Assembly: GCF_902497855.1 (NCBI RefSeq)
Contig: NZ_CABVHU010000001.1
Location: 1-64,000, forward strand
Direction of reading: 5' to 3'
Length of the DNA stretch: 64,000 bases
Origin: Pseudomonas fluorescens
GTDB lineage: Bacteria; Pseudomonadota; Gammaproteobacteria; Pseudomonadales; Pseudomonadaceae
Below the pieces are notes generated by a model. That model was given only the letters and a program-made list of their open reading frames with translations. It was not told where the DNA came from and searched no databases. Shown here in pieces: positions 7,995-19,007 of this stretch. Position 1 is the stretch's first letter. Each line of letters begins with the position of its first letter. Both the position numbers and the translations under genes were made by a program.

Positions 7995-8933
7995 TCAATC
8001 CAACTGATGCCGCAAAGGCAAGTCCGGCCCGGTCTTGCCGCAGGTCAGGGCGGCGGCGCTGACGGCAAAGGTGAGCATTGCGTCGATCTGTTCGCGGCTC
8101 AAGCGCTGCAAGCCTTCCACCGAATCAAGCTGCTGCTCGGTCAGCCAAGCGATCAATGCCGCCTGGAAGGTGTCGCCGGCGCCCACGGTATCGACCATCG
8201 CCACGGCACGGGCCGGCACCGACCAGGTGCCATGGCGGCGGCTGAACACTGTCGCACCCTGACCACCACGGGTGAGGAATACCAGTTGGCAGCGGTGCTC
8301 CAGCCAACCCCCGATCACACTCTGCGGATCGCGCTCGGGGTAGAGCAGCTTCAGGTCTTCGTCACTGACCTTGATCAGGTCGGCATGCTCGACCAGAGTG
8401 CTGATACGTTCGCGCCAACATTCGATATTCGGCTCCGGGTTGAGTCGCACGTTGGGGTCGAGGCTGATCAGACGTTTGCCGCTTTCCCGGCGGACCAGCG
8501 CCAGCAGGGTATCGGCAATCGGCTGCACCACCAACGAGAACGAGCCGATATGCAACCCGCGCACCTCAGCGCCCAACTCAGGCAAGTGCCCTGGCAACAG
8601 CTGGCGATCGGCGCAGCCTTCGCCGCGGAAGCTGTAATGCGGCGAGCCATCGGCACCGACGGCGACCATGGCGAGGGTGGTCGGTGCATCGAAGTCCTGC
8701 AGGTAGTCCGGGCGCACGCCTTCCTCCTGCAGTACTTGCCGTAAGCGCCGGCCCAGGTAGTCGGTGGACAACCCGGCGAACAGTGCCGCATCGATGCCCA
8801 GACGCCGCAGGCCCACGGCGACGTTGAACGGTGAGCCGCCAGCAACGGCCTTGTAGTTCACTTTTGAAGCTTGAACGCCAGCGTCGTTTTCACTGAAGAA
8901 ATCGAACAGGGCTTCGCCACATACCAGATACAT
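7995..8933 (-). CDS. PfkB-family fructokinase (MtlZ type)
   Basis: A ribokinase/PfkB-fold sugar kinase of about 312 residues. The N-terminal motif GGSPFNVAVGLRRLG (PfkB signature 1) and the C-terminal DTVGAGDTFQAAL, with the anion-hole GAGD and catalytic Asp, are intact. It resembles the MtlZ fructokinase of fluorescent pseudomonads, which makes fructose-6-phosphate. ATG 8933 (MYLVCGEALFDFF) is the homologue-like start; ATG 8939 is two codons upstream. It lies downstream of, and in the same direction as, the FrcK-like gene and ABC transporter, about 100 bp away, fitting intracellular phosphorylation of an imported ketose. Confidence 0.88.
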   Translation of the reverse strand: MYLVCGEALFDFFSENDAGVQASKVNYKAVAGGSPFNVAVGLRRLGIDAALFAGLSTDYLGRRLRQVLQEEGVRPDYLQDFDAPTTLAMVAVGADGSPHYSFRGEGCADRQLLPGHLPELGAEVRGLHIGSFSLVVQPIADTLLALVRRESGKRLISLDPNVRLNPEPNIECWRERISTLVEHADLIKVSDEDLKLLYPERDPQSVIGGWLEHRCQLVFLTRGGQGATVFSRRHGTWSVPARAVAMVDTVGAGDTFQAALIAWLTEQQLDSVEGLQRLSREQIDAMLTFAVSAAALTCGKTGPDLPLRHQLD

Positions 8934-9036
8934 AGTCATTTGCTCTTTAAAGGTTCGCTACAGGTTGTCATTGAATCAATTGCGCCAAGGCGGACACCTG
9001 ATCCAGCGAAGCTGTTGGTTAACGGCACGATCTTTC

Positions 9037-9696
9037 TCAAAGAGAGGAAGAGGGGGCGCTATCTGTGAGCGTGAAGTCGGCGGCAAGGCTGGCCGACATC
9101 ACAAATTCGGCATTCGGAAGGTCGTTGCGACGAACTTTTTCACAGGAAGCAGACTCATCGAAACCCAATGAGCGCCATCGATCCAGCAATCGCGCCTCCA
9201 GGGTTTTGCGATCAACCTGCAGCATGATGGTCGCGTCAAAACAGTCCCTCAAGGAGGACCATGGGGCGCGGTTCAATAGAAGGTAGTTGCCTTCCACGAT
9301 GAGATATTTCACGTCAGAGGACACCAGGCGTCCTGCAGCACGGGATATCTCCAGGGTTCGATCGAACACTGGAACGGCAACCGTTGGTTCGTTGTTCGCA
9401 CGAAGCCGTAGCAGGAGATTCCTGAAGCCACCCACATCGAATGTATCGGGGGAGCCCTTGCGATCTAAAAGGTTCAAGGATCCAAGAACCGCGTCATCGT
9501 AATGAAAGCCATCCCCGGGAATGACCGCTGCGCTCCCCGGAATAAAACGGTTAAGGGCCTCTACCAAGGCCTCGGAGACGGTGGACTTGCCGGCCCCAGG
9601 CGGCCCCGCTAGCGCAACGACAATTCGATTGCCAGGCAGCGCCTTGACGTAGTCGAGTAGCTCTACGCTTACTAGTGTATTTGCGTTGGTATGCAT
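9037..9696 (-). CDS. frcK: FrcK-like P-loop kinase of a sugar ABC operon
   Basis: A P-loop kinase of the phosphoribulokinase/uridine-kinase/CoaA-like clan. Walker A is GPPGAGKST. It continues with VIPGDGFHYDDAVL, RKGSPDTFDVGGF and VPVFDRTLE, then LIVEGNYLLL, all as in FrcK of the Sinorhizobium fructose operon frcBCAK. FrcK is coupled to fructose uptake but its exact reaction is not well fixed. ATG 9696 puts the P-loop at residues about 32-39, close to homologues; ATG 9765 is an alternative with poorer spacing from its ribosome binding site. It is the fourth gene of the leftward unit, 115 bp after the binding-protein gene. Confidence 0.8.
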   Translation of the reverse strand: MHTNANTLVSVELLDYVKALPGNRIVVALAGPPGAGKSTVSEALVEALNRFIPGSAAVIPGDGFHYDDAVLGSLNLLDRKGSPDTFDVGGFRNLLLRLRANNEPTVAVPVFDRTLEISRAAGRLVSSDVKYLIVEGNYLLLNRAPWSSLRDCFDATIMLQVDRKTLEARLLDRWRSLGFDESASCEKVRRNDLPNAEFVMSASLAADFTLTDSAPSSSL

Positions 9697-9811
9697 GCCA
9701 GTTTTCTCGTCACCAGGGTCGTTCAGGCTTTCGCAGGCTGCTGCTTCGTATTTCGCAGCAGCCATTCCCTGTATTACAGGCTAAAAATCCCTATGCCACT
9801 TGATCAACCGG

Positions 9812-10738
9812 TCAGTGATCAGCCTGCCAACCTTTGTACTCAAGGACATTGGTTCGGGTGACAAGTGTGGGTTGGAGCAGTACCGTCGTGCTTTCCAGGG
9901 ATTTGCCATTAAGCAGATCGTTACCCATCGTGACGGCCTGTTGTGCCTGGCCCCAAGGGGACTGAGAGGCAGAGGCCTGGATCTGTGTATCGCTCTTGAG
10001 TGCTGTCTCTATATCGGGAGCGCCATCCACCGATGCGATAATGATGCCTTTACGCTTGAGTTGCTTTGCTGCCAGGTCTGCACCTATGGCTTGGGGATCA
10101 TTGATGGCGAACACTGCGTCGACTTTTGCGAAGCGGGTCAGGTCGCCTTGCATCACGCTGTAGCCACCTTCGCGCGAGCCTTTTGCATCCTGATTATCGG
10201 ACAGTACCTTGATACCGGGTAACTGTGCGAAAACACTTTTGCAACCATTGACCCGGTCCAAAACTGCAGAAGTTTGCGTGCCGTTCTGGATAATAACGTT
10301 ACCCTTGCCACCCAACTTCTCGGAAATGTACTGGCATACAATCCTGCCGGCTTCGACGTTATCTGTCTGTACCGTGGCGTTGGCACCTTGCACCATGACA
10401 TCTACACCCACAACCACGATGCCGGCCTTTCTCGCTTTCGCAATCGCAGGCGCAATGGCCACAGGGTCGACGGCATTGACAAGAATCAGGTTTACGCCCG
10501 ATGAAATGAAGTTATCGATCTGGGTGAACTGCTTGTTTAAATCGTAGTCGGCCGAGACTGAGGTAAATTTTGCGGCTGGATTGATTTGCAAGGCCTGCGC
10601 TTTGGCGCCATTTACCATCGCAACGAAATAAGGATTCCCCAACGAGCCAACGGTTATTCCTACGGATTTCAATTCTTGCGCTTGAGCGGTGTTAAATGCC
10701 AGGAATGCACAAGCCGCGGCCAATATCGTTTTCTTCAT
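9812..10738 (-). CDS. frcB: Periplasmic sugar-binding protein (FrcB/RbsB family)
   Basis: A 308-residue type I periplasmic binding protein. Signal peptide MKKTILAAACAFLAFNTAQA is followed by the two-lobed Peripla_BP_4 fold: GSLGNPYFVAMVNGAKAQA, then DNFISSGVNLILVNAVDP, then VFAINDPQAIGADLAAKQL, then a hinge near VDGAPDIETAL. It would capture fructose or a related sugar and deliver it to the adjoining permease. The gene order (ATPase, permease, binding protein, FrcK) and divergent LacI gene support a ketose or pentose system. Fructose is inferred from FrcK and the fructokinase. Confidence 0.88.
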   Translation of the reverse strand: MKKTILAAACAFLAFNTAQAQELKSVGITVGSLGNPYFVAMVNGAKAQALQINPAAKFTSVSADYDLNKQFTQIDNFISSGVNLILVNAVDPVAIAPAIAKARKAGIVVVGVDVMVQGANATVQTDNVEAGRIVCQYISEKLGGKGNVIIQNGTQTSAVLDRVNGCKSVFAQLPGIKVLSDNQDAKGSREGGYSVMQGDLTRFAKVDAVFAINDPQAIGADLAAKQLKRKGIIIASVDGAPDIETALKSDTQIQASASQSPWGQAQQAVTMGNDLLNGKSLESTTVLLQPTLVTRTNVLEYKGWQADH

Positions 10739-10784
10739 GAGTACAGTCTCTTATTGTTGGAATATTAGAGGGGTGTTACAGGGT

Positions 10785-11807
10785 TCAAGTGCGTGCGCCG
10801 GTCTGCCGAAAGCGATCGAGTGCTACCGCCCCGATAATGACGACACCCTTGATGATGTATTGCCAGATATCCGAAACCCCAAGCAATATCAGGCCGTTGG
10901 ACAGTGTCGCGATGATCAGGGCGCCAATCAGCGTGCCGACGATGGTGCCGACGCCTCCGGTGAAACGTGTGCCTCCCAGAATAACGGCGGCAATAGCGTC
11001 GAGTTCATAGGACTGGCCCATTTGCAGTCCGTTGGCAGCCATCAATCGAGCGGAAGTCATGATGGCCCCCACACCGGCCAGCAAACCGGATATGGCATAA
11101 ACGAAGAGCAGGACTTTCCAGACCTTGATCCCCGATAACCGTGCGGCCTCAGGATTGCCGCCCACTGCGTAAATCTGTACGCCTAAAACGGTCCGACGAA
11201 GAATGAGCCACGAAAGCGTCACCACGACCAATGCGATCACGACCAGCCATGGCACCCCGAACAACGTATCGTTACCAATGTAGGCAAACGACAGATCGGG
11301 GTTGAACACTGTTTTGTCTTCGCCAATGAGGCGTGCGATCCCACGCATCGCCGTCAATCCGCCCAGCGTGACTATAAAAGCAGGCAGCTTGCCGAAGGCG
11401 ACCAACACGCCATTGACGAGCCCTAGCAACAGTCCGATTCCAAGCCCCGCAGGAATGGCCAGGGCAGCCAACCCGGGAACTTGCGATACCAACAGCGCCA
11501 CTACTGCGCAAACAGCCAGGATCGAACCCACCGAGAGGTCGATACCCCCGGTCAAAATCACGAAAGTCAGACCGGATGCCAACACCACGTTGATAGAGGC
11601 TTGTTGGCTGATGATCGAAAAATTTTGCGCCGAGAAAAAGCTGTCGCTCATCAGGCTGAAGCCTACACACAGGAGCAGCAATACGGGGAGCATGCCCGCC
11701 ACCCTCATCAGTTGGCGCATTTTATCCTGTGCGCCAGGTCCGGCGATGTTCCGTGCATTGGGGGTGATGAAGTCACTTGCTACTTTGCGTTGCAGTGGGG
11801 AAGTCAT
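10785..11807 (-). CDS. frcC: Sugar ABC transporter permease (FrcC/RbsC family)
   Basis: A 340-residue inner-membrane permease of the BPD_transp_2 family with about ten hydrophobic segments. The motif [25 protein letters not shown] is the hallmark of RbsC/FrcC/XylH proteins, and the EAA-like loop is near [24 protein letters not shown]. Its ATG overlaps the last 4 nt of the ATPase gene (11804-11807), so the two are translationally coupled. The binding-protein gene follows after 46 bp. Confidence 0.9.
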   Translation of the reverse strand: MTSPLQRKVASDFITPNARNIAGPGAQDKMRQLMRVAGMLPVLLLLCVGFSLMSDSFFSAQNFSIISQQASINVVLASGLTFVILTGGIDLSVGSILAVCAVVALLVSQVPGLAALAIPAGLGIGLLLGLVNGVLVAFGKLPAFIVTLGGLTAMRGIARLIGEDKTVFNPDLSFAYIGNDTLFGVPWLVVIALVVVTLSWLILRRTVLGVQIYAVGGNPEAARLSGIKVWKVLLFVYAISGLLAGVGAIMTSARLMAANGLQMGQSYELDAIAAVILGGTRFTGGVGTIVGTLIGALIIATLSNGLILLGVSDIWQYIIKGVVIIGAVALDRFRQTGART

Positions 11808-13363
11808 TGGACTAAGTCTCCGTTGGCTAGAGTCAAGCTGTCGCTGCCTGTGGCAAATGCGATAATGGTTTCAGGTGTGATATCAAGACCGCTGCGGCCA
11901 CCGAGTTCGGCGACAAGTTTTCCTTCACACATGACCAACACACGGTCAGCAATTGCGACAATCTCTGGCAGTTCACTTGAAATCATCACTACACAAACGC
12001 CGGAGGCGGCCAATGCATTGATTATTTTATATATTTCTGTTTTGGCTCCAATATCGACTCCCGAAGTAGGCTCGTCGAGGAACAGCACCCTGGGCTTCAT
12101 TTCAAGTAGACGAGCCAGCAAAACCTTTTGTTGGTTGCCTCCAGACAGCGCGCCGACATTGATGTCCGGGGATGCTTTGATATTGAGTGCCTGAATGGCT
12201 TGTTTAACGCGTGCGGTTCCAGCCGATCGGTCCACAACACCCGTCAATGAAGCATCACTTCCCAACACACAGACATTGATATTGTCGTGGACACTCATAT
12301 CGAGAAAGAGGCCCAAGGCTTTGCGGTCTTCTGTCAGATAGGCGATACCTGCATTGCCTGCATCGCGAGGGGAACGTATGGCTACAACTTCGCCATCGAG
12401 TTCAATGTGTCCACCGGCGTACGCATCGACACCCGCGATCAATCGGGCAAGTTCCGTTCTCCCTGAACCCACCAGTCCTGCAATCCCGAGAATTTCGCCC
12501 GCGTAAAGATCGAAACTGCAATCCTTGATTTTGAATCCGTCTGTCAGGTTGCGAACGCGCAGTAACGGTTGCTCATAAGTACACGAAGCACGCTCATGGG
12601 CATAGAAACCGGAGACATCGCGCCCCACCATCATTCGGACCAGGGTTTCGGCCGATAGCGTGCCACGGTCCAGTGAACCCACGTAACGACCGTCCCGGAG
12701 CACCGAAACAAAATCGGACAGCGCGTATATTTCAGCCATTCGATGGCTGATATAAATGATTGCGACACCTTCATCACGTAACTGGCGAATCAGGGTAAAC
12801 AGACTTTCAGTCTCTTTTGAAGACAGCGGCGTTGTAGGCTCGTCCATTACCAGGATTCGGGTGTCGGCATGAATTGCACGGGCGATTTCAACCAGTTGCT
12901 GGTCCGCAATCGACAATGTTCCGACTAGCGCGTGTGGATCGAATGTGACGCCAAGTCGCTTCAGTACAAGCTGCGCGCCTTCGGTCATGGCCTTGTGGTT
13001 GATAACGCCGCATCGACGAATTTCTCTACCCAGGTAGATGTTTTCGACCACGCTCATATTTGCGCACAAGCTGAGCTCTTGATAGATAACCGAGATGCCA
13101 TGACGCTTCGCATCATTGAGGCCGTAATGTCGGATATCACATCCATCGATTCGGATAGTGCCACTGTCGGCGATATAGGCCCCCGACAGTATTTTCATCA
13201 GGGTGGATTTTCCGGCGCCGTTTTCGCCCATCAGCGCGTGGATTTGTCCGGGGAAGATACTGAGGTCGATGTCATGCAGGACGCGTACGCCATTGAATGA
13301 CTTGGAGATGGCGCGCATTTCCAATAGAGCAGGGGGAGGGCTTTCAGATCCGGTATTCAGCAT
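11804..13363 (-). CDS. frcA: Sugar ABC transporter ATP-binding protein (FrcA/RbsA family, two ATPase domains)
   Basis: A 519-residue protein with two ABC domains in tandem, as in RbsA. The first has Walker [10 protein letters not shown], signature [13 protein letters not shown] and Walker [13 protein letters not shown]. The second has a degenerate Walker [10 protein letters not shown], signature [13 protein letters not shown] and Walker [13 protein letters not shown]. The asymmetric second P-loop is normal for monosaccharide importers. It is the first gene of the leftward operon, and its promoter overlaps the LacI-type palindrome at 13441-13474. Confidence 0.92.
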   Translation of the reverse strand: MLNTGSESPPPALLEMRAISKSFNGVRVLHDIDLSIFPGQIHALMGENGAGKSTLMKILSGAYIADSGTIRIDGCDIRHYGLNDAKRHGISVIYQELSLCANMSVVENIYLGREIRRCGVINHKAMTEGAQLVLKRLGVTFDPHALVGTLSIADQQLVEIARAIHADTRILVMDEPTTPLSSKETESLFTLIRQLRDEGVAIIYISHRMAEIYALSDFVSVLRDGRYVGSLDRGTLSAETLVRMMVGRDVSGFYAHERASCTYEQPLLRVRNLTDGFKIKDCSFDLYAGEILGIAGLVGSGRTELARLIAGVDAYAGGHIELDGEVVAIRSPRDAGNAGIAYLTEDRKALGLFLDMSVHDNINVCVLGSDASLTGVVDRSAGTARVKQAIQALNIKASPDINVGALSGGNQQKVLLARLLEMKPRVLFLDEPTSGVDIGAKTEIYKIINALAASGVCVVMISSELPEIVAIADRVLVMCEGKLVAELGGRSGLDITPETIIAFATGSDSLTLANGDLVQ

Positions 13364-13430
13364 AGCGGTTGACTCCTTATCTACCGATTTGAGAAGGGGT
13401 TAAACCTCTCATCGGTTGTTCTTGTTCGAC

Positions 13431-13474
13431 AAACATAGTCCAAAGGAAAGCGCTTGCGCAAGCGCTTTCCTTTG
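13431..13474 (-). promoter_or_regulatory. Leftward promoter and 34-bp palindromic operator of the sugar operon
   Basis: Positions 13441-13474 form a perfect 34-bp palindrome centred between 13457 and 13458. It holds two AAGCGCTT boxes, the central motif of many LacI/GalR-family operators. On the minus strand, TTGCGC inside the palindrome, an 18-nt spacer and TATGTT (13432-13437) read as a -35/-10 pair. A bound repressor would cover the -35 and spacer of the frcA promoter. Confidence 0.75.
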
Positions 13475-13500
13475 TCTGTGGAGGGGATTTTGAAAGTTAG

Positions 13501-13538
13501 GAAAGCGCTTGCGCAAGCGCTTTCGTCTCGGCTATGCT
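13501..13538 (+). promoter_or_regulatory. Rightward promoter and 24-bp palindromic operator of the lacI-type gene
   Basis: Positions 13501-13524 repeat the 24-bp core of the neighbouring palindrome exactly. On the plus strand, TTGCGC (13509-13514), an 18-nt spacer and TATGCT (13533-13538) mirror the leftward promoter. The palindrome centres are 55 bp apart, close to five helical turns, so two repressor dimers or a tetramer could bridge them. The regulator probably represses both itself and the transporter. Confidence 0.7.
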
Positions 13539-13613
13539 TTTTTCGACAGCGTCCCTGCTCCCGTTAACGGTTCGCCGGGGGATCGCCAAAATAATAAAAA
13601 GGAGTGCCCGGCC

Positions 13614-13841
13614 ATGCTGCATAGCGCAGTCCATCATCTCGCCTCACCCGCTGTCGGTGTACAGCGCGCCTCGCTGGGCCTGCCCCGACATTGCATGCCT
13701 GTCCCGGCATCGATTCCCGGAGCTTGCGACACATTTTCTCGCCGTGAGCTTTACAATGGCTTACTGCCGGGCATGAGCCCGGCGCTATCCATGAATTCAC
13801 GTGAGAAAGGAGTGGTACACAGTGGGCGCAAAGATGAGTGA
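13614..13841 (+). CDS. Possible 75-aa leader ORF ahead of the LacI-type gene
   Basis: ATG 13614 follows AAAGGAG with good spacing, and the frame stays open to 13841, ending inside the first codons of the repressor gene. No known domain is visible and codon use is unremarkable. AATAATAA at 13590-13597, just before the ribosome binding site, fits the AANAANAA target of Hfq/Crc. It may be a translated leader that couples catabolite control to the repressor, or a chance frame. Confidence 0.25.
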   Translation: MLHSAVHHLASPAVGVQRASLGLPRHCMPVPASIPGACDTFSRRELYNGLLPGMSPALSMNSREKGVVHSGRKDE

Positions 13842-14826
13842 TGTCGCGCGGGCCGCAAACGTATCAATGTCTACGGTATCCCATGTACTCAACGGTACTC
13901 GCAAAGTGCATCCGGACACCGTTCGTAACGTGAATCAGGCTGTAGAGTCCGTAGGCTATATTCGAAACTCGCTCGCACGGTCCCTGGCCCGTTCCTCTTC
14001 AGGGGCCATAGGGGTGGCGATCGCTACGCTGTCAAACTATTACTTCAGTGAAACAGTACGTGCCATCGAAGCGGCCTGCGCGAAAAGCGGTTTGATGATG
14101 ATACTGGTCAATACGCAAAAAGATCCGGAGCAAGAACTCAAAGCGATCAAGGCACTGCATGAAAGACGGGTTGACGGCATTGTACTGGCCTCGGAGTATG
14201 ATCCGGAAAATAGAGTCTTCAATTACTTGAAGGCCAACAACATACCCACGGTGCTCATCGATCGGCTGCTGTCGACGTCTTTCGATCAAGTGGGGGTGGA
14301 GAACAAGCAATCATCTCAAGAGTTGATTGCACATTTGATTAAACTTGGACATCGGCGTATCGGGATGGTCTCCGGACGATTGACCCAGTCTTCTTCTCTT
14401 GAGCGAATTGACGGTTACCGTGCGGCCTTGGCTGAGGCTGGAATTGCCTACGACGAGCAATTGGTTTGCTGTGGTGAATCGGCGATTGCGCCGGCCATGG
14501 AAGCCACTCGCCGTTTGCTGGCGCTGGAGCACCCGCCGACCGCCATCATGACTGCCAACAATCTGATGACCATTGGTGCGATGCAGGCTCTTCGTGCAGC
14601 AGGTCTTGAAGTGCCAAAGGACATCGCGCTGGTCGGCTTTGACGACTTCGACTGGGCGGATGCTTTTAGCCCCCGATTGACCGTTATGGCGCAACCTCTC
14701 GAGGAATTGGGAGCCCAGGCGGTGAAGCTACTATTGAAGCGTATCAAGCAACCTGACGGGCGACGCCAGACGCTTCGATTGAAACCCTCTTTGATTCGGC
14801 GGGACTCTTGCGGCTTTCCCAAATAA
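13822..14826 (+). CDS. LacI-family transcriptional repressor of the sugar operon
   Basis: A LacI/GalR regulator of 334 residues. The N-terminal helix-turn-helix MSDVARAANVSMSTVSHVLNGTRKV is followed by the hinge helix region NSLARSLARSS and a periplasmic-binding-protein-like effector domain ending LKPSLIRRDSCGFPK. GTG 13822 is chosen because AAAGGAG sits about 9 nt upstream and gives VGAKMSDVA; ATG 13834 would be too far from it. It is divergent from the ABC operon with two palindromic operators between them. The effector is probably the imported sugar or its phosphate. Confidence 0.9.
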   Translation: MGAKMSDVARAANVSMSTVSHVLNGTRKVHPDTVRNVNQAVESVGYIRNSLARSLARSSSGAIGVAIATLSNYYFSETVRAIEAACAKSGLMMILVNTQKDPEQELKAIKALHERRVDGIVLASEYDPENRVFNYLKANNIPTVLIDRLLSTSFDQVGVENKQSSQELIAHLIKLGHRRIGMVSGRLTQSSSLERIDGYRAALAEAGIAYDEQLVCCGESAIAPAMEATRRLLALEHPPTAIMTANNLMTIGAMQALRAAGLEVPKDIALVGFDDFDWADAFSPRLTVMAQPLEELGAQAVKLLLKRIKQPDGRRQTLRLKPSLIRRDSCGFPK

Positions 14827-15219
14827 TTGCACTCAGGGATTGATCCTGATGAGCTGGCGGTTGCGGGCGTGAATTATTCTGATTATTTCCACGTCTGGCC
14901 GCCTGAATGGACTTTGAAAGTAAGCGGCCAGTACCTCGTTTTCCGTTTGTTGTGCACGTTTGCATAAGTTCACCTTTTTTATTGAGTGACCGGCGTTCGG
15001 TTTTTTTCAGGTTTTGATAGTTTGGTTATTGAAATTGGATCTATTTAGATCACGTTGGTCAATGTCGATCTCTTGGAACGAAGTCCGATAATGCATAGTA
15101 ATTAAACACTGTGGCGCGTACTGCTGCCGGGCACTTGTGCGTTCGCAAAAGTATAAAACAACCCGATTGGAATCGTTGGTTCAGACGGCGCAAGCCGGAT
15201 TGGCAAAGAGAGACTGAGC
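14827..15219. other. Intergenic region with presumed pgi promoter
   Basis: About 390 bp without a supported gene. It should carry the promoter of the isomerase gene, but no clear -35/-10 pair or LacI-type palindrome was recognised. AT content rises around 14940-15060. No AAGCGCTT box is present, so direct control by the neighbouring repressor is not evident. Confidence 0.4.
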
Positions 15220-16884
15220 ATGAATAACTACAACAAAGCGAGTGATGTGACTGCATTGCCGGCATGGCGCAAGCTGCTCGACCACCGGGAGAGCATGAAC
15301 AATTTCAGTATGCGCGATGCTTTTCGGGATGACAGTCAACGCTTTCAGGATTTTTCCCTGGCAGGCTGCGGGCTGTTTCTGGATTACTCCAAAAACCTGA
15401 TCACTCACCAGACGCGTTCATTGCTTGTAAACCTTGCGCGTGAGGCTGGCGTGGAACAGGCCGCGCACGCCATGTTCAGTGGAGAAAAAATCAACTGTTC
15501 CGAGGGGCGTCCTGTGCTGCATACCGCCCTGCGGCGTCCAGTGGGGGAGCCGTTGATGGTCGATGGCCGCAACCTGATTCGCGATGTGCATGGAGCCCTG
15601 GCGCAGATGACCGACGTGGTGAGTCGTATCCATAGCCACCTTTGGCGTGGCTACAACGACAAGGTCATCACTGATGTCGTGAACATTGGTATCGGCGGCT
15701 CATTTCTGGGCCCGGAGCTGGTCTCTGAAGCCCTGGCGCCTTTCGCTCGGCATGGGGTGCGGTGCCATTACCTGGCTAACATCGACGGCAATGAGTTTCG
15801 AGAGGTGACAGCCGATCTGAACGTGGAAACAACGCTGTTCATCATCTCCAGCAAAACCTTCGGGACTCTGGAAACCTTGAAGAACGCGCACGCGTGCCGA
15901 AGCTGGTACCTGGCCAAGGGCGGGACGGAAGAGAAGCTGTATCGCCATTTCATTGCCGTGACCAGTAATCGCCAGGCTGCGCTGGATTTCGGCATCCGTG
16001 AAGCCAACGTTTTCCCCATGTGGGACTGGGTCGGGGGTCGTTATTCACTATGGTCGGCAATCGGACTGCCAATTGCGCTGGCCATTGGCATCGCTAACTT
16101 CAAGGAACTGCTGTCCGGCGCCTACGCGATGGATCAGCATTTTCTGAATGAACCGCTGGAGCAGAACCTTCCCGTTCTTTTAGCGGTACTCGGGGTCTGG
16201 TATCACAACTTTTGGGGGGCGCAAAGTTATGCGTTCTTGCCCTATGACCACAACCTTCGCAACTTCGTAAAGCATTTGCAGCAGATGGACATGGAATCCA
16301 ATGGTAAAAGTGTCCGTCGTGACGGCACGCCGGTTTCCTACACCACTGGCCCGGTCATCTGGGGCGGCGTGGGATGTAACGGACAGCACGCTTACCATCA
16401 GTTGCTGCATCAGGGCACGCCTCTGATTCCGGCTGATTTCATTGTACCGGTGGTCAGCCATAATCCAGTGGCTGACCATCAGGAATGGCTGTACGCCAAT
16501 TGCTTGTCTCAAAGCCAGGCGCTGATGCGCGGTAAAACCCGTAGTGAAGCCGAAGCCGAACTAAAAGCCAAAGGCCTTTCATCCAGTGAGATTGAACGGC
16601 TGGCGCCGCATAAGGTAATCCCCGGTAACCGGCCAAGTAATACAGTCGCGCTTGAAGTCATCAATCCACATACCCTGGGGGCGCTGATTGCGCTTTATGA
16701 ACATAAGGTCTTTGTCCAGGGTGTCATCTGGGGAGTCAATTCGTTTGATCAATGGGGCGTGGAGTTGGGCAAGGAGCTGGGCAACAGCGTCTACAACCTT
16801 CTGACTCGCTATGACGCGGAACCGGCAGATGATTCCTCGACGCAGGGGTTGATAGATTTCTTCCGGGGACGTCATCGGGGTTAG
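15220..16884 (+). CDS. pgi: Glucose-6-phosphate isomerase
   Basis: Full-length 554-residue cytoplasmic PGI interconverting fructose-6-phosphate and glucose-6-phosphate. Visible family motifs are [17 protein letters not shown] (phosphate-binding loop), [37 protein letters not shown] (PGI signature), the catalytic-Glu region [19 protein letters not shown], and [14 protein letters not shown] (second signature). AGAGA lies about 5 nt before the ATG. Its place beside a ketose importer suggests it feeds fructose-6-phosphate into the Entner-Doudoroff route. Pseudomonads normally carry pgi elsewhere, so this could be a second, dedicated copy. Confidence 0.95.
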   Translation: MNNYNKASDVTALPAWRKLLDHRESMNNFSMRDAFRDDSQRFQDFSLAGCGLFLDYSKNLITHQTRSLLVNLAREAGVEQAAHAMFSGEKINCSEGRPVLHTALRRPVGEPLMVDGRNLIRDVHGALAQMTDVVSRIHSHLWRGYNDKVITDVVNIGIGGSFLGPELVSEALAPFARHGVRCHYLANIDGNEFREVTADLNVETTLFIISSKTFGTLETLKNAHACRSWYLAKGGTEEKLYRHFIAVTSNRQAALDFGIREANVFPMWDWVGGRYSLWSAIGLPIALAIGIANFKELLSGAYAMDQHFLNEPLEQNLPVLLAVLGVWYHNFWGAQSYAFLPYDHNLRNFVKHLQQMDMESNGKSVRRDGTPVSYTTGPVIWGGVGCNGQHAYHQLLHQGTPLIPADFIVPVVSHNPVADHQEWLYANCLSQSQALMRGKTRSEAEAELKAKGLSSSEIERLAPHKVIPGNRPSNTVALEVINPHTLGALIALYEHKVFVQGVIWGVNSFDQWGVELGKELGNSVYNLLTRYDAEPADDSSTQGLIDFFRGRHRG

Positions 16885-17110
16885 ACGCTACTTAAGTTGT
16901 GCCGTCATTAGTTTGCACTCGCACCACCTGGTTTTTCTAATGTTTTTAGTCAAATGAGGTGGTGTGTTTTCTGTTTGATTTAACTTGGCATTCCGTCCGG
17001 ACGTCTGTGTGCAGTGTCAGCTGCGCGGAGTCAACTGCGCACGCGGATAAAAAGTGCTAACTCGCATTATCAGCCTTATCCAACAACTATAAAAACGAAA
17101 GGTGTCATAG

Positions 17111-18337
<1,227 letters not shown>

Positions 18338-18471
18338 ATTGCCGGAATGACCGTCCGCTATGGGTCCGGGTTTGGAATCAATCGGCGAAATAGCGGACCA
18401 GGTCTTCGTCCTGCTGCCCACTGCAACGCATACAGGCTGATTGGATCGAGTGCAGCTAATTGAACTTCCAC

Positions 18472-18804
18472 TTACATCGACTGGATCGAAACCACTTCCA
18501 CAAACCGGAATTTTTTCCTGGCCGCCTTGGTCGCTTCCTGCTCAGCCAGGAGGGTACTCAACGTATCGGCCTCATGGACCATCTCGTGCATCTTGCCTTC
18601 AAATTCATTGCCCACCCGAAGCGTGACTCTCAGCCGGGGTGTAAAGGCTTTGGCGACCTTCTTTTTCTCTGCAACCTTCGCCGGCGGCGTGATCACGATA
18701 TCCGCAACAGGCTTTTGTACGGCAGGCGCATTGTCCTGCGCATCCTGCTCGCCAGCGCCGAAAAGGGCCCGGCGCATTTCTTCTTCAGTTAATTCTGGGT
18801 TCAT
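18472..18804 (-). CDS. Conserved Pseudomonas hypothetical protein
   Basis: A 110-residue soluble protein starting MNPELTEEEMRRALFG. A flexible Ala/Pro/Lys-rich middle (ITPPAKVAEKKKVAKAF) separates it from a C-terminal stretch, RLRVTLRVGNEFEGKMHEMVHEADTLSTLLAEQEATKAARKKF, that looks like a beta-strand plus coiled helix. I recognise the N-terminus from other pseudomonads but know no function. ATG 18804 fits the conserved start; an upstream in-frame start at 18882 is unlikely. It stands alone, convergent to the porin gene. Confidence 0.65.
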   Translation of the reverse strand: MNPELTEEEMRRALFGAGEQDAQDNAPAVQKPVADIVITPPAKVAEKKKVAKAFTPRLRVTLRVGNEFEGKMHEMVHEADTLSTLLAEQEATKAARKKFRFVEVVSIQSM

Positions 18805-18908
18805 GCCAATTCTCGGAGGGGTGTTATGAGTAGCAGGTACGATTCTATCAGCATGACGAGTTTCCAGTAGCGAATTCCCCATGTAAAAAAAGCATTGAAA
18901 CTACAATT

Positions 18909-18932
18909 ATTCAGCATTAGACGACATTGTTC
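18909..18932 (+). promoter_or_regulatory. Shared promoter motif, copy 1 (upstream of ThDP enzyme gene)
   Basis: A 24-bp block beginning ATTCAGCATT and ending GTTC, 75 bp before the ThDP enzyme start. It matches a block at 22279-22302 at 21 of 24 positions. Shared position and sequence argue for a common regulator, perhaps the LysR-type protein at 30508-31392. Confidence 0.6.
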
Positions 18933-19007
18933 CGTGTCCTTAGGCTTTGCCCCATTACCTGAGGCGCCTGGCGCGCCCGGTATCTCAAAATTATCGAGGA
19001 ATGGGCG

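Noticed and set aside
16922..16964. CACCACCT/AGGTGGTG repeat after pgi as terminator
   Set aside because: 8-bp stem with a 27-nt loop and only an interrupted T tract; too weak to annotate.
18353..18398. 9-bp inverted repeat GTCCGCTAT/ATAGCGGAC after the porin gene as terminator
   Set aside because: The stem is perfect but the loop is 28 nt and no T tract follows on either strand.
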